Shown: one piece after another, positions 20,151 through 31,100 of the stretch
Numbering within the stretch: position 1 is the stretch's first letter
Layout: each line of letters begins with the position of its first letter
DNA from: Nocardiopsis mwathae
Lineage (GTDB): Bacteria > Actinomycetota > Actinomycetes > Streptosporangiales > Streptosporangiaceae
DNA: 64,000 bases
Assembly: GCF_014201195.1 (NCBI RefSeq)
Contig: NZ_JACHDS010000001.1
Location: forward strand, 434,001-498,000
Reading direction: 5' to 3'
Position numbers and translations under genes: made by a program
The notes under the pieces: generated by a model
The model's database searches: none
Told to the model about the DNA's origin: nothing
The model's input: the letters and a program-made list of their open reading frames with translations, nothing else

Positions 20151-21701
20151 TTGAATACCCACGCGAACTCGACCCCGAATGATGATGTGAAACCGCCTGC
20201 CGCGGGTGGCCTTATTCATGCACTGCTGGATGACGCCGTCGCGGAGGTGCCGGACGCCCGTGCGGTTCGCGACTCGGTCGGGGAATGGAGTTACCGGCGG
20301 CTGAGCGAGCTCAGCCACGCTTTCGGAAACTGGCTGATGGAGCGCGGTGTCCGGCCGGGTGACCGTGTCGTCACGCAGATGTCGAGCACGCGGGAACTGG
20401 TCGCCATGTTCTACGGCGCCTCCCGCTGCGGCGCGGTCTTCGTGCCGCTGAACCCGGCGATGAAGTCCTTCCACCTGGCCTCGGTACTGAAGAACGCCGA
20501 CCCGGTGGTGGTCGTGGCGGCGGAGGCCAACACCGGGCCGCTGCGCGAGGCGGCGCCGTCGGTGCCCGTCTACGACGCGGCCGAGGTGTGGACGGAGGTC
20601 GAAGCGCTGGACGCGCGCGGCGTCCCCCCGGTGGAGGCCGGGGTCGGACCCGATGACCTCGCGGTCCTCATCTACACATCGGGTAGCACATCGGCCCCCA
20701 AAGCGGTCATGGGACCGCATGCCCAGGTCACGTTCGCATCGCATGCGATCAACGCCGAGCTGCGCTACCGCCCCGACGACGTGGTCTTCTGCCGCTTCCC
20801 GCTTTCCTGGGACTACGGCCTGTACAAGGTGCTGCTGTCGTGCATCGGCCGCTCGGAGATCGTGCTCGCCGGTGAGGAGTCCGACCTCGTGCTGCTGCGG
20901 CGCATGCGCGAGGTGGGGGCGACGGTGGTCCCGATCGTCCCGTCCCTGGCCGGCATGATCGCCACCCTGGCCGGGCGCGACGCCGAGCCGGCGCCGCCGG
21001 TGCGGATGTTCACCAACACCGGCGCGGCCCTGCCCGCCTCCACCATCGACGCGCTGCACAAGCACTTCGCCGGGGCGCGGGTGGTGCGCCAGTTCGGGCA
21101 GACGGAGTGCAAGCGGATCTCGATCATGCCGCCGGAGATGGAGCTGGAGAAGCCCGAGTCGGTGGGCCGCCCGCTGCCCGGCACCCGGGTGCTGATCCTC
21201 GGTGAGGACGGGGAGGAGCTGCCGGTCGGCGAGGTCGGCGAGATCGTCGCCGTGGGCCCGCACGTGATGCCGGGCTACTGGTGCGCGCCCGAGCTGAGCG
21301 CCCGCACCTTCCGGCGTGATCCGCGGACCGGTGGCCTGCGCCTGCACACCGGGGACTACGGGAGCCTCGACGCCGACGGCTACCTGTACTTCGAGGGCCG
21401 CCGTGACGACATGTTCAAGCGCAAGGGCATCCGGATGAGCACGCTGGAGATCGAGGCCGCGGCCATGGACATCCCCGGTGTGCGCAGCGCCGCCGTCCTG
21501 CCCCCGACGGGCGGGCACGACCTGGCCGTCTTCGTCGAGGGCGAGCTGGAGCAGCACGCGGTCCTACGGGAGCTGCGGCTGCGCTTGGAGCCGCAGAAGG
21601 TCCCGGCGATCTGCCGGGTGATCGACGACGTCCCGCTCACGCTGCACGGCAAGAACTCGCGGGAGGCGCTGGTGAAGATGCTCGACGGGAGTGACCGGTG
21701 A
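20151..21701 (+). CDS. Adenylating enzyme for a beta-amino acid (VinN-like, 3-methylaspartate)
   Basis: 516 residues of the ANL superfamily: A3 IYTSGSTSAPKAV, FPLSWDYGLYKVLL, A5 region FGQTECKR, A7 LHTGD and a C-terminal lysine in HGKNSRE. The Asp in SWDYG and the Arg after FGQTECK sit where, as I recall, beta-amino-acid adenylating enzymes such as VinN read the amino and carboxylate groups. The predicted substrate is therefore 3-methylaspartate made by the mutase genes downstream. TTG 20151 is chosen because GGGGAG lies 5 nt upstream; an ATG at 20100 is in frame but has no ribosome site. The stop overlaps the next start (GTGA), so it is co-translated with the decarboxylase that acts on its product. 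Confidence 0.85.
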   Translation: MNTHANSTPNDDVKPPAAGGLIHALLDDAVAEVPDARAVRDSVGEWSYRRLSELSHAFGNWLMERGVRPGDRVVTQMSSTRELVAMFYGASRCGAVFVPLNPAMKSFHLASVLKNADPVVVVAAEANTGPLREAAPSVPVYDAAEVWTEVEALDARGVPPVEAGVGPDDLAVLIYTSGSTSAPKAVMGPHAQVTFASHAINAELRYRPDDVVFCRFPLSWDYGLYKVLLSCIGRSEIVLAGEESDLVLLRRMREVGATVVPIVPSLAGMIATLAGRDAEPAPPVRMFTNTGAALPASTIDALHKHFAGARVVRQFGQTECKRISIMPPEMELEKPESVGRPLPGTRVLILGEDGEELPVGEVGEIVAVGPHVMPGYWCAPELSARTFRRDPRTGGLRLHTGDYGSLDADGYLYFEGRRDDMFKRKGIRMSTLEIEAAAMDIPGVRSAAVLPPTGGHDLAVFVEGELEQHAVLRELRLRLEPQKVPAICRVIDDVPLTLHGKNSREALVKMLDGSDR

Positions 21702-22954
21702 CACGATACGCCGACTTGGCCGAGCGCTACGGCTCGCCGCTGTACGTCTACGACCTTCAGCGGGTGGCCACCGCGCGGCGGGACCTGTTCGCCGCGCTGC
21801 CGGAGGAGTTCGACCTCTTCTACGCGATCAAGGCGAACCCGCACCCCGAGGTCGTGCGCACGCTGCGCGAAGGCGGCGCGGACGCCGGGAAGGCCTGCCG
21901 GGCCGAGATCAGCTCCACGGGCGAGCTCGCCGTGGCGCTGGAAGCCGGGTTCCGAGGGGAGGAGATCCTCTACACCGGGCCGGGCAAGACCGGGCGGGAG
22001 CTGCGCGAGGCGATCGCGCTGGGCGTGCGCATGTTCTCGGTGGAGTCACCGGGCGACATGCGGCACATCGGCGCGGCCGCTGTGGAGTCGGGGGTGGAGG
22101 TCGAGGCCCTGCTGCGCATCAACAGCGTTTCGGCCAGTGCTACCACCAGCATCCGGATGACCGGAACTCCGTCCCAGTTCGGGATCGACAGCGAGACCCT
22201 GGCGGACGTGCTACCGGAGCTGCGCTCGGTGCCCGGCACCCGCATCGCCGGCTTCCACTTCTTCCCGCTGAGCAACGCGAAGAACGAGGAAGCCCTCATC
22301 GGCGAGTTCCAGAACACCATCGCGCTGGCCGCAAGGCTGGAGCAGGAGCTGGACCTGCCGCTGCGCTTCCTGGACATCGGCGGCGGCTTCACCCTGCCCT
22401 ACGCGGTGCCCGGCGAGCGCCCCGTCTACGGCAAGCTGCGCTCCGAACTGGAGAGCACGCTGGACGTGCACTTCCCACAGTGGCGCTCGGGTGCGCCGCG
22501 GATCGCGTGTGAGTCGGGCCGCTACCTGGTGGGCGACAGCGGCACCCTGGTCGCCGGGGTCAGCAACGTCAAGGAGAGCCGCGGCCGCAAGTTCGTCATC
22601 CTCGACGCGGGCATCAACACGTTCGGCGGCATGTCCGGCCTGGGGCGGCTGCTCCCGGTCGCCGTGCAGCTCGACGCCGAGGAGGAGGCCTCCGACACGG
22701 CCACGCTCGTCGGCCCGCTGTGTACCCCCGGCGACATCCTCGGCCGCGAGGTCGCCTTGCCGCCGCTGGCGGCGGGCGACGTCGTGAGCATCCCCAACGC
22801 CGGCGCCTATGGCCCCACCGCCAGCCTGCTCATGTTCCTCGGACGGCCCGCGCCGACCGAGGTGATCGTCCGCGGCGACGAGCTCGTCTCCGTCTCCCGC
22901 ATCGACCACACCCGTTCCTATCAGGTGGGATCCGGCCCCGACGTACGCCAGTAG
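21698..22954 (+). CDS. PLP-dependent decarboxylase, fold type III (VinO-like)
   Basis: 418 residues of the ornithine/diaminopimelate decarboxylase family. YAIKANPHP carries the PLP lysine (Lys45), and FHFFPLSNAKN, DIGGGFTLPY, ACESGRYLVG and CTPGDILG are the family's phosphate-, substrate- and dimer-site blocks. The primary-metabolism lysA of this genome is the separate gene at 58308, so this copy is the pathway one. In vicenistatin VinO decarboxylates 3-methylaspartyl-VinL to 3-aminoisobutyryl-VinL. GTG start overlaps the upstream stop by four bases. A family A hairpin follows its stop by 8 nt, before the mutase genes. Confidence 0.87.
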   Translation: MTRYADLAERYGSPLYVYDLQRVATARRDLFAALPEEFDLFYAIKANPHPEVVRTLREGGADAGKACRAEISSTGELAVALEAGFRGEEILYTGPGKTGRELREAIALGVRMFSVESPGDMRHIGAAAVESGVEVEALLRINSVSASATTSIRMTGTPSQFGIDSETLADVLPELRSVPGTRIAGFHFFPLSNAKNEEALIGEFQNTIALAARLEQELDLPLRFLDIGGGFTLPYAVPGERPVYGKLRSELESTLDVHFPQWRSGAPRIACESGRYLVGDSGTLVAGVSNVKESRGRKFVILDAGINTFGGMSGLGRLLPVAVQLDAEEEASDTATLVGPLCTPGDILGREVALPPLAAGDVVSIPNAGAYGPTASLLMFLGRPAPTEVIVRGDELVSVSRIDHTRSYQVGSGPDVRQ

Positions 22955-22962
22955 CCACGCCT

Positions 22963-23032
22963 CTCCGTTGATCCCGCGAGAACGGTTCGAACCACGACGA
23001 AGATCCGAACCGTTCTCCCGGGATCAACGGAG
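22963..23032. repeat. Family A hairpin between decarboxylase and mutase genes (copy A5)
   Basis: 27 nt arms (22963-22989 and 23006-23032) match at 26 of 27 positions, with a 16 nt loop. The outer part CTCCGTTGATC is shared with the other family A copies and the inner part GAGAACGGTTC with copy A6 at 61136. In an operon such a stem could protect the upstream message or attenuate the downstream genes. Confidence 0.85.
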
Positions 23033-23092
23033 GGACACGGGGATGGGGCGGATCCCTGGTCATCTATCTCGGTATTCGAGTGGAGTATTCCT

Positions 23093-23617
23093 TTGTCTGA
23101 GTCAGGGTCCGAGTCGGAGCTCGAACCTCCGCAGAACGAGGCGAGCAAGGGGACGGTCGTCGTCACCACCATGGCGTCCGACTCCCACACCTGGAACCTG
23201 GTGTTCCTCCAGCTGCTCATCGAAGAGCTGGGCTACGACGTGGTCAACCTCGGCCCGTGCGTCCCCGACGACCTGCTGGTGCGCGAATGCCGCGACATCG
23301 CACCGGAGATGGTGGTCATCAGCAGCGTCAACGGCCACGGGTACCAGGACGGCATGCGCGTCATCTCGCGGCTGCGCGCCGTCGACGACCTGGCCGCCAC
23401 CCCGATGGTGATCGGCGGCAAGCTCGGCATCGCCGGCGGCGAGGACGCCGCACACATCGAGGAGCTCATGGCCGCCGGCTTCGACGGGGTGTTCCAGGAC
23501 GGGGTCAGCGGGGTGGCCGACTTCCGCAAGTTCATCGAGACCGCCCCGGCCAAGGGCCGGGAACTCGCCGCGGCATCCGAGCGGCGGCGGCTGAGCGCGG
23601 CCAACGCGAGTGGATGA
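23093..23617 (+). CDS. Glutamate mutase small subunit, cobalamin-binding (VinH/MutS-like)
   Basis: 174 residues. A 19-residue acidic leader is followed by the B12-binding Rossmann fold: TTMASDSHTWN (cobalt-ligand His32), LGYDVVNLGPCVPDDLL, VVISSVNGHG and GGKLGIAGG, matching the methylaspartate mutase S family. The canonical DxHxxG reads D-S-H-T-W-N, so the glycine is Asn. TTG start at 23093 has GGAG 7 nt upstream; no ATG or GTG fits. With the large subunit 13 nt downstream it interconverts L-glutamate and (2S,3S)-3-methylaspartate, the precursor of the 3-aminoisobutyrate starter. The activity needs adenosylcobalamin. Confidence 0.88.
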   Translation: MSESGSESELEPPQNEASKGTVVVTTMASDSHTWNLVFLQLLIEELGYDVVNLGPCVPDDLLVRECRDIAPEMVVISSVNGHGYQDGMRVISRLRAVDDLAATPMVIGGKLGIAGGEDAAHIEELMAAGFDGVFQDGVSGVADFRKFIETAPAKGRELAAASERRRLSAANASG

Positions 23618-23630
23618 GCGGGAGCCGCGG

Positions 23631-24998
23631 ATGAGCCTGGTCCCCGGGGGCGCGCGGCCGGTCGCACACGGCGACCTGCCCGTCGACTTCGGTGCGTTCG
23701 TGCGGCGTGAGGGCGGTGGCGGTGGGCTGGTGGCCCAGCCGCGGATGGGGTTCAGCGACCCCGCGAAGATGCGTGAGGGCCTCATCGCCACCAAGGGGGC
23801 CGACGCCAGCACGGTCGGAACGATCACCCTCGACAGCTACACGCGCGTCGGCGACCTGGCCGCCGCCGCGACCGCCCTGCGCGACGGCATCGGCCTCAAC
23901 GGCTACCCGATCGTCAACCACAACGCGGCCACGACCCGCCGGATGCTGGCCGGGGTACGCGACGCCGACTTCCCCGTGCAGGTCCGGCACGGCTCGGCGG
24001 TGCCGCGCGACATCTTCCGGGCCTGCCTGGAGCTGCTGCTGAACGCGAGCGAGGGCGGACCGGTCTCCTACTGCCTCCCCTACGGGCGCACCCCGCTGGC
24101 CGAGTCGGTGCGCAACTGGGCCGAGTGCACCGCCCTGTTCTCCGAGCTCCGCGGCATCGGAGTGGAGGCCCACCTGGAGACCTTCGGCGGCTGCATGATG
24201 GGCCAGCTGTGCCCGCCCAGCCAGCTCGTGGCCATGAGCGTGCTGGAGGCGCTGTTCTTCCACCAGCACGGTGTCCGCAGCATCTCGGTCAGCTACGCCC
24301 AGCAGACCAGCATGGCCCAGGACATCGAGGCGGTCCGCGCGCTGCGCCGCCTGTGCTCGCAGCTGCTGCCCACCGACAACTGGCACGTGGTCATCTACGC
24401 CTACATGGGCGTCTACCCGATGACGCCCGGTGGCGCCTACCGGCTGATGGGGGAGGCCGCCCGGCTGGCGGTGCTGACGGGTTCGGAGCGCATCATCGTC
24501 AAGACCGTGGCCGAGTCGCAGCGAATTCCGGTCATTGCGGAAAACGTCGCCGCCCTCGAATTCGCCGGGCAGGTCGCCGAAAACAACCATCCGCTGCCCG
24601 ATGAGGGTGAGGTGGATACGCAGACGTACCGGGAGGCGCACGCCCTCGTCGATGCCGTGCTCAATCTCGACTCCGATATCGGGCGCGCCCTGCTGCTCGC
24701 ATTCAAGCAGGGGTACCTGGACATTCCCTACTGTGTGCACCCCGACAATATGGGGCGTGCCCGCAGCTACATCGACGGCGATGGCTGGCTGCGGTGGGCG
24801 GAGACGGGATCGCTTCCGTTGAAGCGGGTGGTGGGTGGCGGGCGGTCGCGTCGGCTCACCGCGGCCGACCTGCTGGAGGACCTTTCCTACGTGCAGCGGA
24901 AATTCGATGACGAAGCGCTGGAGCTCGACGGTGCGGACGGTGGCGGAGTTGGTATCGGTGCGCCCGGCGATCCTGCCGTGAAGGAAATGGAAAATTAA
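23631..24998 (+). CDS. Glutamate mutase large subunit (VinI/MutE-like)
   Basis: 455 residues, close to the usual size of the methylaspartate mutase E chain, a TIM-barrel enzyme. Typical blocks include VQVRHGSAVPRDIF, CLPYGRTPLAES, ETFGGCMMGQLCPPS, SYAQQTSMAQDIEA and DIPYCVHPDNMGR, which include substrate-carboxylate arginines. ATG 23631 is preferred because GGGAG lies 6-7 nt upstream; a GTG at 23610 inside the previous gene is in frame. Together with the small subunit it commits glutamate to the starter pathway. The gap to the large PKS gene (24999-25160) contains its own TAGGGG pair, so the PKS is probably a separate transcription unit. Confidence 0.9.
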   Translation: MSLVPGGARPVAHGDLPVDFGAFVRREGGGGGLVAQPRMGFSDPAKMREGLIATKGADASTVGTITLDSYTRVGDLAAAATALRDGIGLNGYPIVNHNAATTRRMLAGVRDADFPVQVRHGSAVPRDIFRACLELLLNASEGGPVSYCLPYGRTPLAESVRNWAECTALFSELRGIGVEAHLETFGGCMMGQLCPPSQLVAMSVLEALFFHQHGVRSISVSYAQQTSMAQDIEAVRALRRLCSQLLPTDNWHVVIYAYMGVYPMTPGGAYRLMGEAARLAVLTGSERIIVKTVAESQRIPVIAENVAALEFAGQVAENNHPLPDEGEVDTQTYREAHALVDAVLNLDSDIGRALLLAFKQGYLDIPYCVHPDNMGRARSYIDGDGWLRWAETGSLPLKRVVGGGRSRRLTAADLLEDLSYVQRKFDDEALELDGADGGGVGIGAPGDPAVKEMEN

Positions 24999-25048
24999 AT
25001 ATTCGATATCCGGGGGGCGTCGTCGGGGTCGCTTTTCCGGGTGTTCGC

Positions 25049-25065
25049 CTAGGGGCCGCTAGGGG
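25049..25065 (+). promoter_or_regulatory. TAGGGG pair upstream of the large PKS gene
   Basis: Two exact CTAGGGG copies with T at 25050 and 25060, 10 bp apart, about 95 nt before the PKS start at 25161. This is the cleanest of the four sets. Confidence 0.6.
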
Positions 25066-25160
25066 TGTGGAGGGGGTCAATTTCCTCCGTACCGTACGGT
25101 GCTGGGCCTGGTCGTGTGTGAAGCCTGTCCGCAAGAACAGTGATGACGTGGAGTGCGCAG

Positions 25161-28100
25161 ATGAGCGAGTCCGGAAGCTCTGTTTCCGACAGCCGCAGCG
25201 AGCCGAACACGGGGGGCGCCTCGGCGTCGGTCCGCCGGCTCGAAGGTTTGCCGGCATCCGAGCAGGGCGCCGTCCTGCTCTCCATGGTCCGAACCGAGGC
25301 CGAGGCGGTGCTGCGCAAGGTGCGGCCCGACACCAGGGCGGCCGTCGACGCCGACCGGCCCTTCAAGGAGCTGGGGTTCGACTCGCTGGCCGCCGTCGAA
25401 CTGCACACCCGCCTGACCGCGGCCACCGGCCGGGACCTCCCGGTCACCATCGCCTTCGACTACCCCACCCCCGCGGTCATGGCCCGCTTCCTGCGCGCCG
25501 AAATCCTCGGCCTGCCGGAGGAGATGCCCGCCCCGGCCGCACCCGAGTCCGTCGACGACGAGCCGGTGGCCATCGTGGGCATCGGCTGCCGCTTCCCCGG
25601 CGGCGTCTCCTCGCCCGAAGACCTGTGGCGGCTCCTTCTCGACGAGCGCGACGTCCTGGGCGAGTTCCCGCGCGACCGGGGGTGGGACGTCGACGACATG
25701 TTCGACCCCGACCCCGAGACCCCCCGTAAGAGCTACGTGGACAAGGGCGGCTTCCTCGACACCGCCACCGAGTTCGACGCCGACTTCTTCGGGATCAGCC
25801 CGCGTGAGGCCCTGGCCATGGACCCGCAGCAGCGGCTGATGCTGGAGACCGCCTGGGAGGCGCTGGAGCGCGCCGGCATCGACCCCACCTCGCTGCGCGG
25901 CAGCCGGGCCGGCGTGTTCATCGGCTCCGAGGTCCACGAGTACGGGGTGCGGGTGCACGAGGCCCCCGAAGGCCTCGACGGCTACCTGATGACCGGCAAC
26001 GCGCCCAGCGTCGCCTCCGGCCGGGTCTCCTACACCCTCGGTCTGGAAGGCCCCGCCGTCACCGTCGACACCGCCTGCTCCGGCTCGGTGGTCTCGCTGC
26101 ACCTGGCCGCCCAGGCGCTGCGACGCGGCGAGTGCTCGCTCGCGCTCGTCGGCGGTGTCGCCGTCATGGGCAGCCCGGGCATGTTCACCGCCTTCAGCCG
26201 CCAGCGGGGCCTGGCCCCCGACGGCCGCGTCAAGGCGTTCGCCGCGGCCGCCGACGGCACCGGATTCTCCGAGGGCGTGGGCCTGCTCGTCGTCGAGCGC
26301 CTGTCCGACGCCCGCCGCAACGGCCACACCGTCCTCGCCCTGGTGCGCGGCTCCTCCATCAACCAGGACGGCGCCTCCAACGGGCTCACCGCCCCCAACG
26401 GCCCCTCGCAGCGGCGTCTCATCCAGCAGGCCCTGGCCGGCGCCGGGCTCACCCCCGACCAGGTCGACGCCATGGACGCGCACGGCACCGGCACCAAGCT
26501 CGGCGACCCCATCGAGGCCCAGGCCATCCTCGCCACCTACGGGCAGGGCCGCGAGGAGGACCGGCCGCTGTGGCTCGGCTCGATCAAGTCGAACCTCGGC
26601 CACACCCAGGCCGCCGGTGGCGTCGCCAGCGTCATCAAGATGATCCTGGCGATGCGCCACGGCGTGCTGCCCAAGACCCTGCACGTGGACGCCCCGACCC
26701 CCAACGTGGACTGGTCGACCGGGGCGGTCGAACTCCTCTCCGAGACGCGGCCCTGGCCCCGGACCGACCACCCGCGCCGCGCCGCCGTCTCCGCCTTCGG
26801 CATCAGCGGCACCAACGCCCACGTCATCCTCGAAGAGGCGCCCCCGGTCGAAGAGGACGGGGAGGCGCAGGCGCCCGCCGAGCCGGAGGCGCGCGAGGAG
26901 AACGAGGACAGCACCGCCGCGCCGGTGCCCGTGGTCGTCACCGGAAAGAACGACGCCGCCCTGCGCGCCTACGCCGCGCGGCTGCGCGACCGCGTCGCCG
27001 ACGACCCCGACCTCACCCCCGCCGACCTCGGCTACTCCCTGGCCACCACCCGCGCTTCCCTGGACCGGCGCGCCGCCGTGGTCACCGACGACCGGGACGA
27101 GCTGCTGTCCGCCCTGGAGACGCTAGCCGACGGGCGCACCCAGCCGGGAACCGCCACCGGGACCGTGCCCGGCGGGCGCCTGGCGTTCCTGTTCACCGGG
27201 CAGGGCAGTCAGCGCCTGGGCATGGGACGCGAGCTCAGCGAAGCCCACCCCGTCTTCGCCGATGCCCTTGAGGAGGCCATCGGCTACCTCGACCTGCAGC
27301 TGGAGGAATCGCTGTGGGACGTCCTCTTCGCGGAGGAGGGAACCGAGGAAGCTGCGCTGCTCGACCAGACCGCTTACACGCAAGCCGCGCTGTTCGCCGT
27401 CGAGGTCGCGCTGTACCGCCTGGTGGAGTCCTGGGGCATCCGCCCCGACTACCTCGTCGGGCACTCCGTCGGTGAGCTCGCCGCCGCGCACGTCGCCGGC
27501 GTGCTCTCCCTGGAGGACGCCGCCACCCTGGTGGCGGCGCGCGGCCGGTTGATGCAGCGGCTGCCCGAGGGCGGCGCCATGGTCGCGGTGCAGGCGAGCG
27601 AGGACGAGGTGCTGCCGCTGCTGGACGGCTACGGGGACCGGCTCGGCATCGCCGCCGTCAACGGCCCCACCGCCGTCGTCATCTCCGGCGACGAGGACGC
27701 CGCCCTGGAGGTCGCCGCGCAACTCACGGAGCAGGGGCGCAAGACCAAGCGGCTCAACACCAGCCACGCCTTCCACTCGGCCCGCATGGAACCCATGCTG
27801 GCGGAGTTCGCCGAGGTCGCCCGGGTGCTGGACTACCAGGCGCCGCTGATCCCCATCGTCTCCAACGTCACCGGCCGACCGGCCACCACCGAGGAGCTGT
27901 GCTCGCCCGACTACTGGGTACAGCACGTCCGCGCCGCCGTCCGCTTCAGCGACGCCGTCCGGCTGCTGGAGGACGAGGGCGTCACCACGTACCTGGAGCT
28001 CGGCCCCGACGCGGTGCTCTCGGCCATGGGCCAGGAGTGCGTCACCGGCACCGACCCCGAGTCGGCCCCCGTCTTCGCCGCTCTCATGCGCCGCGATCGG

Positions 28101-31100
28101 GACGAGGAGCGCGAGGCCGTCGCCGCCGTCGCCCAGGCCCACGTGCGCGGCGCCCGGGTGGACTGGGAGGCCTTCTACGCCGGACGCGGCGCGCGCCGCG
28201 TCGAACTGCCCACCTACCCCTTCCAGCGCCGCCGCTTCTGGCTGACCCTGCCGGTGTCCACCGCCGACGCCTCCGGCTTCGGCCAGGTCCCGGCCGAACA
28301 CCCGCTGCTGGGCGCGATCGTGCAGCGCGCCGACGGCGAGGGCCTGGTGCTGACCGGGCGGCTCTCGCTGCGCACCCACCCGTGGCTCGCCGACCACGTG
28401 ATCTCCGGGGTGGCTCTGCTGCCCGGGACCGCGTTCGTCGAGCTCGCCGTGCGCGCCGGCGACCAGGCCGGGTGCGACCACGTCGAGGAGCTCACCCTCG
28501 AAGCTCCGCTGGTGCTGCCCGAGCAGGGCGCCGTCGCGCTGCAGATCGTCGTCGGCGAGCCGGACCGGACCGGCAAACGGACGGTGGAGTTCTACTCCCG
28601 CCCGCACGACGACCCCGAGTCGGAGTGGACCCGCCACGCCAGCGGCCTCCTCGCCTCCGGCGCCCCGGCTGCGGTCACCGACACGTTCGAGGCAAGTGCC
28701 TGGCCGCCCGCCGGAGCCGCCCCGGTCGACATCTCCACCCTGTACGACGACATGGCCGCCCAGGGCTACGGCTACGGCCCCGCGTTCCACGGCCTGCGGT
28801 CGGTGTGGCGGCGCCCCGGCGGCGAGGTGTTCGCCGAGGTCGTGCTGCCCGAGGAGATCCGCTCCGACGCGGGCGACTTCGCCCTGCACCCTGCCCTCCT
28901 CGACGCGGTCCTGCACGCCACGGACTTCACAGCAGAGGTTCCCGACCGCGACACCACACGGCTCCCCTTCTCCTGGAACGGCGTGACCCTGTACTCCACC
29001 GGCGCGCAGGCGCTGCGGGTCCGCATCACCGCCACCGGCGACGACTCGGTGGCGCTGGCGATCGCCGACGCCGCCGGCGCGCCCGTCGCCGCCATCGACT
29101 CCTTCGTGCTGCGCACCGTCTCCGAGGAGCGGCTGCGCGCCGCCCGGGGCGGTGGCGCCTCGCTCTACCGGATCCACTGGGACGTGGTGTCCGGCGGGAC
29201 ACCGCGGCCCGAGACCGTCGCCGAGTGGGCCGTCCTCGGCGCCGGGGGGCCGTTCGGCGCGGCCGTGGCCGCGTACGACGACCTGGCCGCCCTCGGCGCG
29301 GCGATCGACGCCGGGGCGCCCGCGCCCGAGGCCGTGTTCGTCCCCGTGGAGCCCGACGCCGAGGGCGCCGACGTTCCCGCCGCCGTTCGCGACGGCATCA
29401 GGCGCCTGCTGGACCTGGCACAGGCCTGGCTGGCCGACGACCGGTTCGCCGCGTCGAAGCTGGTCGTGGTCACCGGCGGTGCCGTGGCGGCGGAACCGGG
29501 CCAGGCGCCCGCCGATCTCGCCGCCGCGCCGCTGTGGGGTCTGCTGCGCTCGGCGCAGGCCGAGAACCCCGACCGGTTCGTCCTGGTCGACATCGACGAC
29601 CAGGAGACGTCGGTGCGCCGCCTGCCCGAAGCACTGGCCACCGGGGAGCCCGAGCTCGCCCTCCGCGACGGCGAGATCCGCGCCCCCCGCCTCACCCGCC
29701 TCCCCGCGTCGACCGACGCGGCCGCGACGTGGACCCCGGCAGACGGTGAAGGCACCGTCCTGATCACCGGTGGCACGGGCGGCCTCGGGGCGACCGTCGC
29801 CCGGCACCTCGTGGCCGAACACGGGGTGCGGCACCTGCTGCTGGTCGGCCGCCGCGGTATGGACGCCCCCGGCGCCGCGGAGCTGAAGGACGCGCTGACC
29901 GAACTGGGCGCACAGGTCACCGTCGCCGCCTGCGACGTGTCCGACCGCGACGCCCTGGCCGCCCTTCTGGACACCGTCCCCGCCGAGCACCCGCTGACCG
30001 GGGTCGTGCACACCGCCGGTGTGCTCGCCGACGGCCTGACCGCGTCGATGACCCCCGAGCAGGTCGACACCGTGCTGCGGCCCAAGGCCGACGCCGCCTG
30101 GCACCTGCACGAACTCACCCGCGACACCGACCTTTCCGCATTCGTCCTGTTCTCCTCGACCGCCGCCTTCCTCGACGGCGCCGGGCAGGGCAACTACGCC
30201 GCCGCCAACGTCTTCCTCGACGCGCTCGCCGCCCGTCGGGTGCGCGACGGACTGCCCGCCACCTCGCTCGCGTGGGGCCTGTGGACCGGTGTCGGCGGCA
30301 TGGGTGAGGACCTCGACGAGGCCGCTCTGCAGCGCATCCGTCGACTCGGCCTGGACGTCCTCACCCCCGAGGAGCACCTGGCCGCGCTCGACGCCGCCCT
30401 CGCCACCGGGGAGGCCGCCCTGGCGCCGGTCCGCGTGGACCGGCGCGCGCTCAGCGCCCGCCCCGACGGCATCCCCGCGATCCTGCGGTCCCTGGTCCGC
30501 ACCCCCGCCCGCCCCACAGCGGCGGCCACCGGCCCCGTCTCCGTCGAGGAGTCCCTGGCCCGGCGGCTCGCCGAGATGCCGGAGAGCGAGCGGTTCCGCG
30601 TCCTGCTCGACCTGGTCCGCGCGCAGGTCGCCGACGTCCTCGGCCACGACGGCTCCGACGCGATCGGCCCGCGCCGCGCGTTCAGCGACATCGGTTTCGA
30701 CTCACTGGCCGCCGTCGAGCTGCGCAACCGGCTCAACACCGCCACCGGCCTGCGACTGTCGGCGACACTCACCTTCGACTACCCCACACCCCAGGCCTTG
30801 GCCGAGCACATCGAGTCCAAGCTGCTCAGCGTCGAGCCGTCGACCGCAGCCCCCCCGGCCGTGGCCGCGCCCGCCACCGACGACGACCCGATCGTCATCG
30901 TCGGCATGAGCTGCCGCTACCCCGGCGGCGTGTCCTCGCCCGAGGAGCTGTGGGACCTGCTCGCCGACGGCGGCGACGGCGTCTCCTTCTTCCCCGAGGA
31001 CCGTGGCTGGAACGTCGAGACGCTGTACGACCCCGAGCCCGGCAAGCCAGGCAAGAGCTACTCGCGCGAGGGCGGATTCCTGCACGACGCCGCCGAGTTC

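Noticed and set aside
19605-21557. Minus-strand frame of 650 codons across the adenylating-enzyme genes and the family B repeats
   Set aside because: It is antisense to well-supported genes. Repeated peptides in it come only from the tandem DNA repeat.
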